From Himantopus leucocephalus (taxonomy: Eukaryota; Chordata; Aves; Charadriiformes; Recurvirostridae), in assembly GCA_003993805.1 (NCBI GenBank), contig RSEF01000001.1:64918093-64982092 (forward strand): DNA of 64,000 bases, read 5' to 3'. This document shows positions 1 through 13,029 of the stretch, piece by piece; position 1 is the first letter of the stretch, and each line of letters starts with the position of its first letter. Both the position numbers and the translations under genes were made by a program. The notes under the pieces are model-generated. The model had not been told where the DNA came from. It did not search any database and saw only the letters and a list, made by a program, of their open reading frames with translations.

Positions 1-399
1 AACTTGCTCCCTCATATGCGTTGCACATTGCAACGAGCTTGCCAAATATGGCCGAGCTTTTAGAAAGAGAAGAGAATCCCCCCACCGGTGAATTTATGAC
101 CCTTGGCTCTGTTTGTGGCTTGTTCCTGTGCATGCCTGAGTGACATGGAAACTGCAGCAAATCTCTTTGGCCTGTTTCTACGCTCTCACACTTGCAGCTA
201 TGTTGGTTTTTTGCTTTTTTTAATGACTAGAGTTTTTTGTTTGGTTTGTTACCTTCTAACGCAAGGAACCCATGACAAGAGGCAGAAAGAAGAGCAATAC
301 ATGTTAATGAGAAGCAGAAGGATGGAAAAGAAACAGGGGGAGCCTAGAAGTGTTGCTGAGGGTTTGAAAGTAAAATGTCACTCCCCTCATCTCTTCCAG
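1..399 (+). other. SYN3: 3' end of an upstream SYN3 intron
   Basis: Noncoding sequence leading to the first SYN3 exon of the window. It ends in a pyrimidine-rich tract and a CAG acceptor (about 381-399). Short open frames here have no recognisable similarity and run through the splice site, so they are not called as genes. Confidence 0.8.
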
Positions 400-556
400 G
401 TCCTTCAAGCCCGACTTTGTCCTGATCCGGCAGCATGCCTACAGCATGGCGCTGGGAGAGGACTTCCGCAGCCTCATCATCGGCCTCCAGTACGGTGGCA
501 TCCACACGGTCAACTCCCTCTACTCCATCTACAACTTCTGCAGCAAGCCCTGGGTG
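400..556 (+). CDS. SYN3: Synapsin III internal exon (domain C, first part)
   Basis: Internal coding exon of 157 nt. The first base completes a codon begun in the previous exon, and 52 full codons follow, ending in phase 0. It is flanked by a pyrimidine-rich CAG acceptor and a GTAAGT donor. The product contains [16 protein letters not shown] and [16 protein letters not shown], hallmarks of synapsin domain C, the ATP-binding core that associates with synaptic vesicles and binds actin. From recollection of the paralogues, the stretch SMALGED and the residues CSKPWV fit SYN3 better than SYN1 or SYN2, which have CDKPWV. The nested TIMP3 further down supports SYN3. By human numbering this is probably exon 4, but earlier exons are outside the window. 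The exon is richer in G+C than its flanks, as expected for constrained coding sequence. Confidence 0.95.
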
Positions 557-3500
557 GTAAGTGATGATCCAGCTCTCCTGCATGCCAACGTTGCAAAGTG
601 GATATGTGGTACTAATAAAGCACCAAACTCAGCTTCCAGTCTGTTTCATAGGAATTCGTCTCTTTAGGTTAAAACCACCACTTGAACAATCTTAGGAATC
701 CAGTTGGGAATTCTTGGGGAAAAAAACTGCCAGCACTGCTCCTTTATCAGCCTCTAGTAATCCTCACCCTGAGTGGGACATTTCACCTGTCCCAGACACT
801 AATGTGTCACAAACATCTAACAGTACAGTAACACTTGGATTTCTTGTAGGGCAGAGTAGATGAATAGTAATAGATTAATTATATCAGATCAATAGTAGCA
901 CATCTCTGACACGACCAAAACATGGTAAAACTACCTTAAAAGAAACATTAACATTTGCTGGTTTAGAAGGTATCAGAACTATGCTGTTTTTAGCATCTTT
1001 TATTAGATGCACACTTGTGGTGTCCAGGTGCCACAGCCTAAGAGTAAGATTATCTGTTCCTGGCAGAAGTGCAACCTGCACTTACCCTCTCTTGTCTACT
1101 CTCCCTACTTTTTCTGTGCTTTATTGTGAGGAAATTAGCTGAAAAGGAAGGCAAGAAAGGTAGAGAGATGATTTCTTCAACAGCTAGGTCTAGGAAGAAA
1201 GGGAATGTAGAATGACAAAGACCTGGGAAAGAGGCAGAAGGAAAGGGGAAAGCATGTAGAGTTTTTCAGCTGTTTCAGAAGGAAATACAAGGTTCTCATA
1301 AAAGTGTTGGTTCATTGAACCTGAAAGACTGCACCTTGGAAACAACTTGGGCTGAGTCAGCTCCTGGGAAGAACAGGACAGTGTTTTGGTATTTTGCACT
1401 GGGAACCCCCTTCACACGTTCTTTAAATTTTGTCAAGTTCACCTAAAAATCTCAGAAAACCTTAAAAAGTATTACCATTGGCTTGACTCAGCGCCAAATC
1501 AAAGCTTGCAATAGTTCCCCAGATCTGTTTTGTGACCAGCTCTAAGCCAGCAGGAACTGCAGGAGCAGGAGAGCCAGAGGAGCAGAGCCGGCCATCGTAG
1601 TACCTGCAGGAAGAAGTCAGATGCTGATACCATTTTGGAGTCCACGTCTGGGTCTTCCAAGCCGTTTTGTCCCAAAGCGCTGTCTCTGATCACTGATGCT
1701 CCCAGGATGGAATTCCCTGCATGGTTCTAGGTCCAAAGTAGGGAACTACAAGCTATAGGGATGTGATAAGGAGATGGGACTTTCCAATATGCCCCCATGG
1801 AAAACTTTTAGATAAGTTTTTAGGAATTCCCCTTACTCATTGCACACATTTAGCTTGGGGTGAGACAGAATGTTTATAGCAAGCGGTAACTACCTTCCTC
1901 ATTACCTAATTAAGTCTTTTGTTGCTGTTTTTTCCTTGGAATAAATATCCTATTGGTCTTCAGTGTACCAATTGGTAGTTCAAATCCAGCTGAGGTCTGT
2001 AATGACTCAGATTTTTATATCCATGACTGTGCAGTATTGGATTTAACTAATTTCTTACCAGAAAGGTACCAGCGTAATAGACATAGTCTTCTCAGTTTTC
2101 ACTCTTTTATGACATTTGGGGGTTTTGCTGAGACCAAAAGCAAGGTCCTGTCTTTTCCAAAAATATTGCAGTGCAGCAATGAAAGTAGTGAGAAAAATCT
2201 CACTTTTCCATCACTGTATAGGTGGATGATGCACATTTGACCTCAGTCCCCATTTGAATGACGGAGGGTTGCTGGGAACAGAAAGGGGAGGAAGAAAGGG
2301 ACCAATACCAAGCTCAGTACAACACCTTTGCATTGTTTCCTACAGTTGGTCCTCCACACACGAGCGTGTTGACCCCAGTGACCAGACAGAAGCCCTCTCT
2401 GTTTCCACTGGCTTTTGCTGAGGAAGACGGGCATGTGGTCTATTCCATCTGATTTTGAGGTTGAGTCAGTCAGGGTTTAGTTGACATTTTTCAGCTCGTG
2501 CCTTGTAATTAGATTTCTGATGGTGTGCAGGGGCCTCAAGATGTAACAGGCCTATTTTTAGGAATCTAAAATAAAAGAAAACAAATAAACTCAGCACATT
2601 GGGGGGAAAAAAAAGAAAAAAATAAAAGAAAGAAAGAAAAGGAAAAAGCAAGGCTGGCAAGGCAGTGTGGGAGAAATTGGCTCTGCCAGTAACTTGGCTG
2701 TAGCTATTCTGGGTCCGGTTGTGCCATGCTTTCCTCACGGGGAATAGAGCTGGCTCAGACAACCTTCCCAGAGGAGTCAAGGAAACCACTTGTAAACACT
2801 TAAAACAGGTTTGCAGAATGCCTCCTTTCCCTACTGCCCCCGCACACACATCACCCCCCAAACCCAGGATCGTAATGCACTGAGTAATCTAAGAGCTCAA
2901 ATGGGATTTTTGGCACCACTGAAATTTTATCAGGTTGAAGCTCAGGTAGAGATTGCAGTGGGGCATCTGAGGGCAGAAAGCTTCACTGGCAGCAGAATCA
3001 GAAAATTCTGATTTTGTGATAGCTGGGAAATGAGAGATAGGGACAGAACACTTCGGTGCATGTTCCACTCTGATTGCAAAACAGGCATCTTGAAATAAGG
3101 GATCTGCCTAACAAAGATTACTGGAAACTTTTTGGACCTAAAAAAAAGTTGAGATACATGAAGAAATGAAATTAAATACCCCTGGGAAACGTGCTTTTCA
3201 CTCTCCCTTTTTATTTTTTCCAAAAATGGTTCCATTTCATAGAAATGTTTATGATTTTGTGGAGGGGGATGGAAGTGAGACTGTTTTTTCTTGGCAATTT
3301 GCAACAATGTTTTTTCTCAGCAACTCTAATTACAATCAGCTGAGTTTGGGCTTGAGTTTACTCGAACATGCAGCCCCATTTTTAATGACATTTGCCAGGT
3401 TTCCAGTACTGCAATACACAAATTTCTTCAAAGGTTAACATTTGCATTAAACACAGGCACAGTTTGAAATAGGCGTTTCTGAAAGGAAAACAGAATATTC

Positions 3501-6500
3501 AGGGGGATCTCACACACAGAGAAACATCTGAGAAACATCTAAGAAACCTAAGTTTTAAGATGATCCCAGAATTATTGAGAAATAATGCTACAAGCACACT
3601 AAACGCAATGGTTCAACCACTAATTATAATTTTTGTGTTAGAAAAGTTGCAGTACAAAATACAGCGGGAACAATGCTGAGAGCAGTACTCATACGTGCAG
3701 CTAATGGCCGTAATTTCAAGGCAACTTTTTGCATCTGTAAGACTGCAGGAAAAATGAGGTCTTGAGGACAGTCACCCACACAGTCCCAGAGACTCCCAGC
3801 CAAGCTGTTATTGACTGTCAAGGGATATAGGCTCCCCGCTGACTTAGGCACTTTCAAAATATGCAAAAGGCCTTGAGGTCCTCTGAATGGATCTTTTTAT
3901 TTCTCTGTAAAGACTCCCGGCAGGAAACTCTAAAGTCCAACCAGCCAGGCAAAGCATTTCACTTGCGTACCCGTTCCAGGTACTTAAAACCAGGCTGTGC
4001 CCCATTGCCTTACCACATGTCTTACTCCATGGTCTGGATGCAATCTCACTAAAACCAGTGGAACCACAGAAAGTGAGAACTGATACCAAAACGTGGAAGG
4101 GGAGCTTATATCTCATTGAGCTGCTGCCAGTAACGTTCCTACCCATCTCAAAAGCACTGGGAGGTGCTACTTGAGCCCTGCCATCAGGTATCCAAGAGAC
4201 TGCTGCACCATGTAACGTGGGTGTCTCTTTGCCGAAAAAAAAAAGAAAGAAAAAAGGAGGGAAACGTCCCATGAGGGTCGATACCAAAGTCAGACCTTTT
4301 TGCAGGCTTGGCCCATTGAGGAGGCTCCCAGATGGCTGAGCCTCTCATCCGTCCACCTGAAACACTTGGTATTTCAGCAACAGCCAAGAGCTTATGATTC
4401 AAAATGAAGCCCAAGGAACAAGTCAGGACACTGTCTGTCAGCTGCACAGTTGTTCCAGTTATTCTGTTTGAGCTGTTTTCCTAGGATAAACCTATGTTGC
4501 CTCAATGTCACGGCGTCCATAGTTTGCCAGGGCTGCGTGCACATGCAGCGAGGGGTATGTGCTGCTCTCAGCCAGGGGGTTTTTCCTCCTCTCCCTGTCT
4601 CTGTCTCATTCTGTTTAACTTCTAAGCCCTGTTTGCTCACTTTGTTAGTCAAAACAGGGCTTTATTTTTCTTCTCTAGGATGTGCAGGGCTAGTGCAAGT
4701 AGTTAAGAGAAGCAAGCTGGCCTCCTTCCTCAACGTCAATACCCTCCTTGCCAATAATAATTATTCTGCACAGGGAGGTTTTCTCTTATCTGCTGATGCG
4801 TGTGCGTGGGGGGGAGTGTTAGTGAGGGGGATATGCCACCTCTCGATGTTTTTTGTTTTTTCGTAAACACCACATTTTGACCTATGAGATTAGGGAAAGG
4901 ATTCTTTGCGCTTGCCTGCAAATCTGCTGGCAGCAGCCCCTTCAGCATGTGGCCTGGCCCTGGCACACACCTTGCAGCCTAATTTTTTTGCACACTGGCT
5001 GCCTTTTTTTACACCCGTACCACCCTTTAACTCCCAAAGGGGTATTCTCCACCACCAAGTGAAATTTCAATTTCTTGTACAGAAATGTTTTTGCTTAGAC
5101 AAGCCCAGTAACCAGTACAGGAGCCCTAACGTAACTACTCAGCAGGAAACATTCTCAGTATCTCTCCCTTTACCTGCAACGTAACCTTGGGGTTGTGATT
5201 TTGTACATTTACTGGCTTCAACCATTGCTCAGAGCATGTAAGATTAGGCAGCTGATGCTACTGGGAAGATAAAGGGCTTTCTTTTCCTTCCCTTGTTCCA
5301 TAGATGTCTGTTTCCTTCCCTTAATCTGTATGTTACCTCCCTCCGATGGCACAAAGATCTCCTTCAAGATGAATGCATCCCTAGCTTTGGTGGGGAACTT
5401 GAAGGAACCTGTGTAAAGGACTTACAGTGAGACTTGGCCCAGACTGGAGGCCTTCATTAATTTAACTTGATTTTACCAAATTCTAGGGGTCTTGGAAACA
5501 AAAATTCAGTTTCTAAATTACTTTGCAAATAGGACATCAATGGGGAATTCAGTCACGTCTACCAGCTCAGCAGGAACCACAATTTTTACCTGTGGAGCAA
5601 TCCCAAATCATTTTATTCTCTTAACATCCATGAAAGCATGTCTGCGGCAATGGGGCTGTCCCTCTTCAGAGAGGAAGCAGGGTGGCTAGGTGCGTGATTG
5701 TAAAGAATCTAAGTTGCTCCTGAGATCCGGAAGGTTTCTGGGATATATATCACCACTTATTCTCTTTGGTATATCAACCCCGCTTCAGCAACATTTTCTG
5801 TCATGGTTATTAAGTTCTCTCTTACAGTTTTGGGTTTTTCTTCAGCTGATCAATGACAGATTGAACAGGGAGGCTGCAGACAATGTACAGAATAGTCTGC
5901 TGGCTTCACAGATGGCCGAAGCGGAGCAGGGATTTGCTGTGCTATGCTTCTGTTGGGGTTTTGGAACCTGAACAGAAATCAAAACTCAGTCCTACCATGA
6001 GGAGCTTTGTGTCTGGCTGGGCACAACCCTGAATGATAAACAGTTTATAATAGTGGTCATAATGGTGAAGTTCATGCTGACAGGTGGGGACAATGGCAAA
6101 CGTTTGCCCTTGTACGTGAAATGCCAGCACTGATGCTTTCCCCACTGATGTCACATACTGCTTTCTCTAGGTACCATCCTCACAGACTGGTGCCTCCCTC
6201 AGACCTCACTGGTAGACGGCACAGGGGGAGCAGATGATCCCCCCTTTCTCCTGCCATGCATGTTGGGAGACCCTTGGTTCATAATAAATGTCAGTTATGA
6301 TTGACGGTGGGCTCACGCTTCCTTGGTGTGACACTCAAAGCAGGTGGCACTGGCAATTCCCCCTAGTCACCTCTGTCCCTTAGCAGTCCTCCTTCCCTTC
6401 AGCACAATGGGTAAATGTGCCTTGCTTTGATGTGGCTGTGGGCCAAAGATCCCAGGGACAGCTTTGATTTATTTTGTCTCTGCTCAGGAGTGGTGGCACT

Positions 6501-6870
6501 CCTGCCTGGTCATTCCTCTGAGCCCTTTCCTCTACCAACAAGGGCACCCCACCCCCTCCCCAGCCACATTTGGAAAGCAAAGCTTGTTGATAGCAGAACT
6601 AAACCCAAACTGATCCCCTTCTGACTCATGAACCCCTTTTCCACTCTCTTAGTCCAAGGTTTGTGTACACAGGCTGGCTTGGCCCTGGGTAGATACAGCA
6701 ACTTCATATTTCTTTGCTGCTCTCAGGTCAAGAAAGCAAGGTGGGAAAGGCATAATAACATGTTTCTCTCACCTCCTTCACCAGCATAAGAACATTTTGC
6801 AAGCACTGTTACACAATAAGCCACTGACATCCACTGTCTCTGTTTTTTGTTCCCTCTCCCTCACCCCAAG
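557..6870 (+). other. SYN3: SYN3 intron without a recognisable gene
   Basis: This 6.3-kb intron joins the two SYN3 exons in phase 0, from GTAAGT to a pyrimidine-rich CCCAAG acceptor. I found no exon, RNA gene or transposon in it. It holds A-rich simple sequence around 2601-2648 and 4234-4260 and a small 12-bp near-duplication around 3520-3547. The short open frames here look like chance. Confidence 0.75.
2601..2648. repeat. A-rich low-complexity tract
   Basis: Runs of A broken by single G or T bases, ending in GAAA units. It could be a simple repeat or the decayed tail of a retrotransposon. No element body is recognisable beside it. Confidence 0.7.
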
Positions 6871-6960
6871 TTCTCTCAGCTCATTAAAATCTTCAGCTCG
6901 CTGGGTCCTGAGAAGTTCCCCCTCGTGGAGCAAACGTTCTTCCCAAGCCATAAACAGATG
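6871..6960 (+). CDS. SYN3: Synapsin III internal exon (domain C, second part)
   Basis: Coding exon of exactly 90 nt (30 codons), phase 0 at both ends, with a pyrimidine-rich CCCCAAG acceptor and a GTGAGT donor. It starts FSQLIKIF and contains GPEKFPLVEQTFFPSHK, which continues directly from the PWV at the end of the exon at 400-556. This is domain C of synapsins, a neuronal phosphoprotein family that tethers synaptic vesicles. Compared with my recollection of human SYN3 it differs at few positions (for example FSSLG for FHSLG, PSHKQM for PNHKPM). It is probably exon 5 by human numbering, which would put TIMP3 in intron 5, the position reported for synapsin/TIMP nests. The next SYN3 exon, expected to encode a motif like VVVKLGHAHAGMGK, was not found in the window. 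Confidence 0.95.
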
Positions 6961-8620
6961 GTGAGTTACCTTTGCTTTCTTCTGATTCAAAAAGGGATGG
7001 GGCAGAAGCAACGAATGTGAGTCAGGCATGAGAGATGGCGGTGGGAATGCTGGGAAGAGTCTCAATTTTACTTCCAGACAATTAACAGCTAAAAAGCAAT
7101 ATCCAAAAAGCACTGCGCGGGAACCTCTTTCCTTTCTTGCCCAGCCCTCCCCCAGGTCATGTATGGACCCTGAAAAAGTGAACAATGAGAGCAGGCTCAA
7201 AACCAAAGCAAAAATCCGTTGTAAAATCTAGTCAACAAATGCTCATCCCTTAGAGCAAGGGATCACTTTATTGAGATAAACTGGATTTTTTTCCCCTCCT
7301 GGAATTGTTTAAAATACCTTGACGATTTGGGACATGGGCCCTAAGAGATGCTTGTTTCACAATGTCACTTTGCTTGGCCTGTCACATGGTTGCCATCCAT
7401 GAAACATCTATCAGCCTGACTGGCAATCCAGAGTAAATGGGAGTTCTTGAAAAAGAGTTTGTTCCAGCTTGTAATGTTTCCTTTGCACAGCGGCTCTGGG
7501 GTCTGTCTTCCTGTCAACAACTAAACACTCAGTGCCCTGTGTGCCTACTGGGCACTCTTCCTAACTCATAGGGCACCTTCCAAAGGGATCTGCGTAGGTG
7601 CCTTTAGTCCTGGAGAACATGGCAAAGTGAGTGGCTTTGTTTAAACCTGTTCAGGTCTCTTGTTTTCCCTGGCTTAAAAGGATGACTAGTCCTTCATGAA
7701 TTTTTGCTCCCATCTTGCATCCATGAATTAGTGGCAATTCTTAGCTGGCTGAGGCTTTGATGAGACCCCGTGTGACCCATGACCCCACTATGGGAGCCAC
7801 TGGCCAGCTGAGCTTTTTTCCCATGTTTGATTGTAAACCCGAGCAGCATCGGCAGCCTGAAGATTAGGGGTGTTGGGATGTCAAACCAGGGCTCAAAAAC
7901 ATTCAAACCCCTCTTTTCTCACACACTTGTTGCAACACTGTGGGCCAACCACAATCCGTAATAGGGTGTAGGTACCTGACGGTGGATATAGGCACCTAGT
8001 GGGAGCTTCAAAAGGAAGTCTCATTTAGATTCTTGTGAAAAAACCCACTGGTGCTCCCTAGGCGCCTGAATACCTTGAAATGTGGGTCCTTTACCTCTCT
8101 GTTCCAATACTCTGTCCTCTACCTGTGCTGTGTGGACAAGCGCACTTCCACACTTCACAGGCACGTCATGAAGGTGAGTACAGTCATGAAGGGCTGTGAA
8201 GCACTCAAGAGATGCAGCCGTTAAGAGTTGTATTATCATTTAAGACATAAAGAAATGGATGGTCCTTAAACAGTCTGGGATGGTTTGTTGCAGACGTTTA
8301 AGACAAATTAGTTGATAAATCCTGTTGCTGATTCCTGCTGATTTATAAAGAGGGCTCTGTGACATATGTAATGCTTCAGGACAACTCTGACTTTGTCTGA
8401 CCATCACCACAGGAATGGCATTTTTGGAAGGCTTGATTAAGATTTTCGTTGCAAATACATTAGCCGGTACTTTTAGCGTTATTTTCTTGTCTGGAAATCT
8501 GACTCGATTCCTCAGCACGTAAATGCATTTGTTACCAGCAGAGCAGTTTGGTTTAGCAGACCACTGATCCTAATTTTACGTATTTGTCATCTTTATAACT
8601 GATGACCTACTTGGAGATGA

Positions 8621-8660
8621 TATTGCTTACTTCCAAATGCTATTGCTTACTTCCAAATGA
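8621..8660. repeat. 20-bp tandem duplication
   Basis: Two adjacent 20-bp units, 8621-8640 and 8641-8660, are identical except at the last base. The unit begins TATTGCTTACTTCC. The near identity suggests a fairly recent slippage or duplication in the SYN3 intron. Confidence 0.9.
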
Positions 8661-10030
8661 ATACAGGAACTTTTTTAAACTGTCAATAATCTCATCCGAA
8701 CACAAACACAATTGTTGACATGCAAGCTTGAGTAATCTGGTTTAAATCAGCCACTTTCCAGACATTCACACAGGCAACAATCCGCTTGGGCAAATTCAGG
8801 CCAGCCCTTTCCAGGTGGGGGGTCTGCCTCACGGAATGAATCTACATAACTTCTCAAGATCTTTTCTGGGTGCAACTTCACAGTACCCTGCGCTGTGAGA
8901 GCAAGTGCTTACACCAAGCAAGCTCCATTGCAGTTATCACTCCACCATGTACCTGAAAAAGTTGCTGGCCCACTGTGCATCTGCTTCTCCATGTGACAGA
9001 GAGGAATATAATGATCCACCTTTCCCACTCTTTTTCTTCCCTCTCCTGGAGGCATTTTCAAGCTGTACCAGTTAGCGCTCGTAAAATACACTGTGGTCCT
9101 TTGATGGCTGACCCCCTGGAAGTGTTTATAACTGGTGTTATGGTTTTACCTCTTTGCAATGTGATACATTTTAAGCAATGAAGTTCTCACATAAGAGATA
9201 CTCATCCTTCTATGTCCAAAACTTTCCAAAGCTTACTTTATAAATCTTTGGATTAAAAATAGAACAGATTTAAAAAACTGTTTCATTCTTTCATCCGTGT
9301 AGAGAATACACATTGTCCTAAAGTAAGAGTGAGATAAATGAAAATCTCTGACAGTAGGCCCATTGTTTTGAGCATTTTAATCTAGTTGAAAATGCTTTTT
9401 CTGAAGCTGCCTTCTCACGACAACAGGGTGTTTTTAACCAGTGATCCTAAAGACAGGACAGGCAGCTTTGACATTTCACAGCAGAAAAGATCCAGAAGAT
9501 GAATCCCTCTTCCCTTTGCCACAGGCATGTACCTTTCAACCCTCCTCCCAGTGACTAGTTTACTGGAAACAAGAGCAATCTGGCAACTGTTCTTCCATGG
9601 CCCTACTGGTGCTAGATGACAGCCATGACTGCCTTGTTCTGTAGTGACCCCCTACGGCCAGTTAACAAGTGGGATACATTAACTTCAAAAGGGATTTTTC
9701 GCCTCTCCTGGGCTTACGACCCCAATAACAATTCTTAGAGAAATCAACCTCTTCAAAAGAGGGAGGGACTGCTGGAGGGATCTTTGCCAAAGCACAAGAA
9801 TTGCTAGAGGTGGAATATCTGCTTTGGGCCCAATAAAACGGTATCAAGAAAGGGAAGGAAATGAATAAATCCACTTGCAAATCCATCCGTGTACATTTGA
9901 AGTGGACAGAAACCAATATAAGTGAAGCAGAGACAGAATGTCTGTGATAGAAATAAAACCACTTTACTGTTTAGAATAAAAGGACACTATAAAAAGTGAA
10001 CATTATGCAACATTACCTTAAAAGACAATA

Positions 10031-10082
10031 TACATTCACTGAATATAAAATTTATAAATAACATGGAGGAAAACTGTAAACA
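10031..10082 (-). promoter_or_regulatory. TIMP3: Possible miR-181 and miR-30 seed matches
   Basis: On the minus strand, 10031-10037 complements nt 2-8 of miR-181 with an A opposite nt 1, and 10075-10082 complements nt 1-8 of miR-30. Both lie in an AT-rich stretch below the 10301-10306 poly(A) hexamer, so they count only if the transcript extends further. Variant hexamers TATAAA (10051-10056) and AGTAAA (9963-9968) could provide the more distal end. Confidence 0.35.
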
Positions 10083-10300
10083 GTGCTAGAAAATTTAGCA
10101 ACAAATACATTCCTTCCGGACAAGATTTTTCACACGGGTTTGGTTCCCTCCCCAAGTTTCCATGACTATCAGGAACAGCAGAGTGGCTCTATGAAGGAAG
10201 GACAGTGTCAGAGAGAAGGAGAAGCCAGTACAGGTAAAGCAGCAGCAGATGTTCAGTGGATTTTTAAGATTTTTCTCAAGAGTGGTAGCCCCAAAAGCCA

Positions 10301-10306
10301 TTTATT
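10301..10306 (-). terminator. TIMP3: Candidate distal poly(A) signal (AATAAA)
   Basis: A canonical AATAAA on the minus strand about 4.05 kb past the stop codon. It is the most distal canonical hexamer I found before about 7270 and would give an mRNA near 5 kb. Its use is inferred. Confidence 0.45.
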
Positions 10307-11619
10307 CTAAAAAAGACAAAAAATCTTTGCAGTTCCCTAAATTTTGTTCTGCCCTTCTAAGCTACAAAATACATTACAAGTGATATAAACTTTCAGAGAC
10401 ATCTGAAAGAATGGAAACTTGTTCCCATGGAGGCCTTTACTTCAAACGGTCTTTACTGTAAAAAACACAACAGTATGTTTCCCATCACCGTGAGGCAGCA
10501 TTTCACTCCGGCCAAGTATGAATGGGATACGGTGATATATTTAGGTTTTAGAATAGTCCTACCTGAAGGGCCATGTAACTCTTCAAAACATGGGAAATTT
10601 AGACCTAAAATGGCAGTTTTGGCCAATACAGGGGAGGGGGGAACCTCCCACAAGAGGAGTTTGTTCAAGGTACTCCATACACAGATCTCCTCCTGCTCTC
10701 TACCCCCTCCCGATTTGGAAAAGGAAAATCAAATCAAATCTTTCCCAAATCTTCCATAGATTTTTCATATTTTTTGTAATTCTAAAGGGGAAAACACTCT
10801 CAAGCAAATAAGGAAAATCATCTATAAATAACAAAGCGAATGGTAACAGTCTAGAAATGAGCTATGCATTTTAAAAAGTACTTTTAATAATGTTGGTATA
10901 TCTAAAGCACAGGGGAGGGCGGGGGAATCCCTCATGCTGTACATGTCCAAAGGTCGCGCTCGCATGAGCTGTGCCACTGACAGTTCCTCTGACCTTAGGT
11001 TACGGGGTGAAGTGAGGAGCATGCCAGAGGTGACAGGAAGATATTTGTGCTGCTGCAAGCCATTTTATGTTCCATAGCGTAACATTTTTAGCGTAACACC
11101 TGCCTCCTCCCATCTCCATGCCTGGTGTTCCCACATACTGCATGGCCTGCTGTAACGAGGAAGAGAGTTTTGCCCATTGGCAGGCAGAAGTGACTTAGCA
11201 AGACAGAAGAAAGGAGAGCAGATAGAAAGGAAGAAGTCTTTGAGCCTGATTTAGAGCCTGTTCAATCCATTTAATGGCTCCATCCCACTTCAAGGGAGCC
11301 TTCAGTCAGGTTCTTAATGCAAGCACAAGCTAAAGCTTAGCCCAAGAAATACATGTCCCTGATAGCATGCACAAAATTAAGAAGTCTCCCAAAAGAAATG
11401 TATTTTTACTGGATTCTTCCCCCTCCTTTTGGCTCCACATTTTAAAAGCCTCAACAACTGTTTCTTTACACAGCAAGAGGAGAGATTTGTTACCAAACCC
11501 CCACCCCTGCCGGTCTAGCTGTCTGCATCTCAGAAATATTTTACCGTCTGCAATATAAAATGGGAATACGCTTCATTTTCTGGTAATGCATCTGCTGTTT
11601 TGTTGTTTACAAAGCACAT

Positions 11620-11627
11620 AGCTACAT
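11620..11627 (-). promoter_or_regulatory. TIMP3: miR-221/222 seed match in the TIMP3 3' UTR
   Basis: The minus strand reads ATGTAGCT, complementary to nt 1-8 shared by miR-221 and miR-222. These microRNAs are known repressors of TIMP3 in mammals. The site lies in the long 3' UTR only, so short transcripts would escape it. Confidence 0.6.
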
Positions 11628-12516
11628 TATATCCTACTTAGGGACATAAGTCCTCATAGTATTAGAATGCAAATATTTTCACAATAATTTGAGTGCAATA
11701 CTGTGATGTCTCAGCTAGCTAAATGAATCAGTGACAGGTAAAATATGCAGAGCTGCAGTTTAATGAAAATCCAAATCAACACTTCAGTGCATCGAGGGGC
11801 ATTTTCATTTAGCCTTCCAAAGCCGTGAAAAGTGGCTGCAGCTCAAAGAGACGTCAGCTTTGCGAAGTCACCTTTAGCTTGAGGACAGCCATCTCCAGCG
11901 ATGCCGAGTCCACACGATGCAAACAGTGAGGGTGGCGAGGCTGGCTCCACTCTGCCCTCAGTGACCCTCAGAGATTTTGCCAGCCATGCACAGCTCGAAC
12001 AGAGACTGTTCCACTGTGCCCAAAGCCCAACCCTGTACTCTGCCAAAAGGGGCAACATTCTGACCCACCACCCGATCCTATGACGGGTGCTGTGAAGCAA
12101 CCTACTCTCCCTCTCATCTCCAACCCATAATTTAGGAGTAGTCACAGGGAAGAGGACTTCTGAAAAGTGTTCCAAGCCTGAATCACAGGAAAATCCAACA
12201 GACTTTCAATGTGTTTTGTGCTGCGTTGCCACTCAGAGCAGCTGAAAAAAAAATACACAGCAGACCTAGACACCTCTTACATCAACTCTTTGAAAATGCC
12301 CTTTAACGTTCCTGTTAAAAATGAAGCTACACGCTTTTTGCTGCAACAATTCATCTCGTAAATGGGGCATTTCAGGGGATGTATGTCTGGCAGAGCTCTG
12401 GTAGTACACAAGGAACGTAAAAACACATTGGGGCTCATGTCAGACACCCTTTCCTTTCCATTTGGCAGAGAGGTCCCAAACAACTCTCCAGTAATTGAGG
12501 TCACTGACTAAAATGC

Positions 12517-12522
12517 TTTATT
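12517..12522 (-). terminator. TIMP3: Candidate poly(A) signal (AATAAA)
   Basis: A canonical hexamer on the minus strand about 1.83 kb past the stop codon. Together with the hexamer at 12744-12749 it could end the shorter TIMP3 transcripts. Confidence 0.4.
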
Positions 12523-12743
12523 TCCCCAAGCTGGATTCACGGCAATGCTTTTTCCTGCTGGTGGCAGCTCTGCTTTCTAAGTGGAATGAACTGAAGATAT
12601 ATGGAAACTTAAGATAAATAATCATAATAATACAAAAATGAAGTTAAGCATAATCTTCTCCCTGCCCAAGCCCTCCCCATCCACAACTCAGTCACCCATT
12701 TTGTCAGCACCCCTTCTTCACCATCATTAAAACTTAAAATACT

Positions 12744-12749
12744 TTTATT
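12744..12749 (-). terminator. TIMP3: Candidate proximal poly(A) signal (AATAAA)
   Basis: A canonical hexamer on the minus strand about 1.6 kb past the stop, in an AT-rich stretch. With a 5' UTR of about 0.3 kb and the 639-nt frame it predicts an mRNA near 2.6 kb. Confidence 0.5.
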
Positions 12750-13009
12750 TGATAAGAAAAATTATATTATAGTTTTCTTAATAAAAAACAAAATAGAACA
12801 AAAAAAACTTCTCCAGTCAACAGCAAAGCACAAGACAGTAAGGCTCCTCCTCCCACATCACTGCAGGACATGGTATGAGCACATGCACAGAGCTATGCTT
12901 AACAGTGCCTTGAGGGAAAAACAGCACTTGACACAGAAGGAATCCTCTGGGCAGCTGAAATTTTATGATCCCAGCCAGCACTTATTAGAAGACCAATTTT
13001 CCTTGCCAA

Positions 13010-13029
13010 CCCCCCCCCCACACACACAC
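13010..13029. repeat. C-run followed by a short CA repeat
   Basis: A run of C merges into alternating CA on the plus strand. In the TIMP3 transcript it would read as a short GU repeat followed by a G-run. Confidence 0.8.

Noticed and set aside
103..564. 153-residue open frame covering the first SYN3 exon
   Set aside because: It is in the wrong frame for the exon; the synapsin peptide is read in another frame between clear splice sites.
6778..7206. Minus-strand 142-residue open frame over the second SYN3 exon
   Set aside because: Antisense to a confirmed coding exon with no recognisable similarity of its own.
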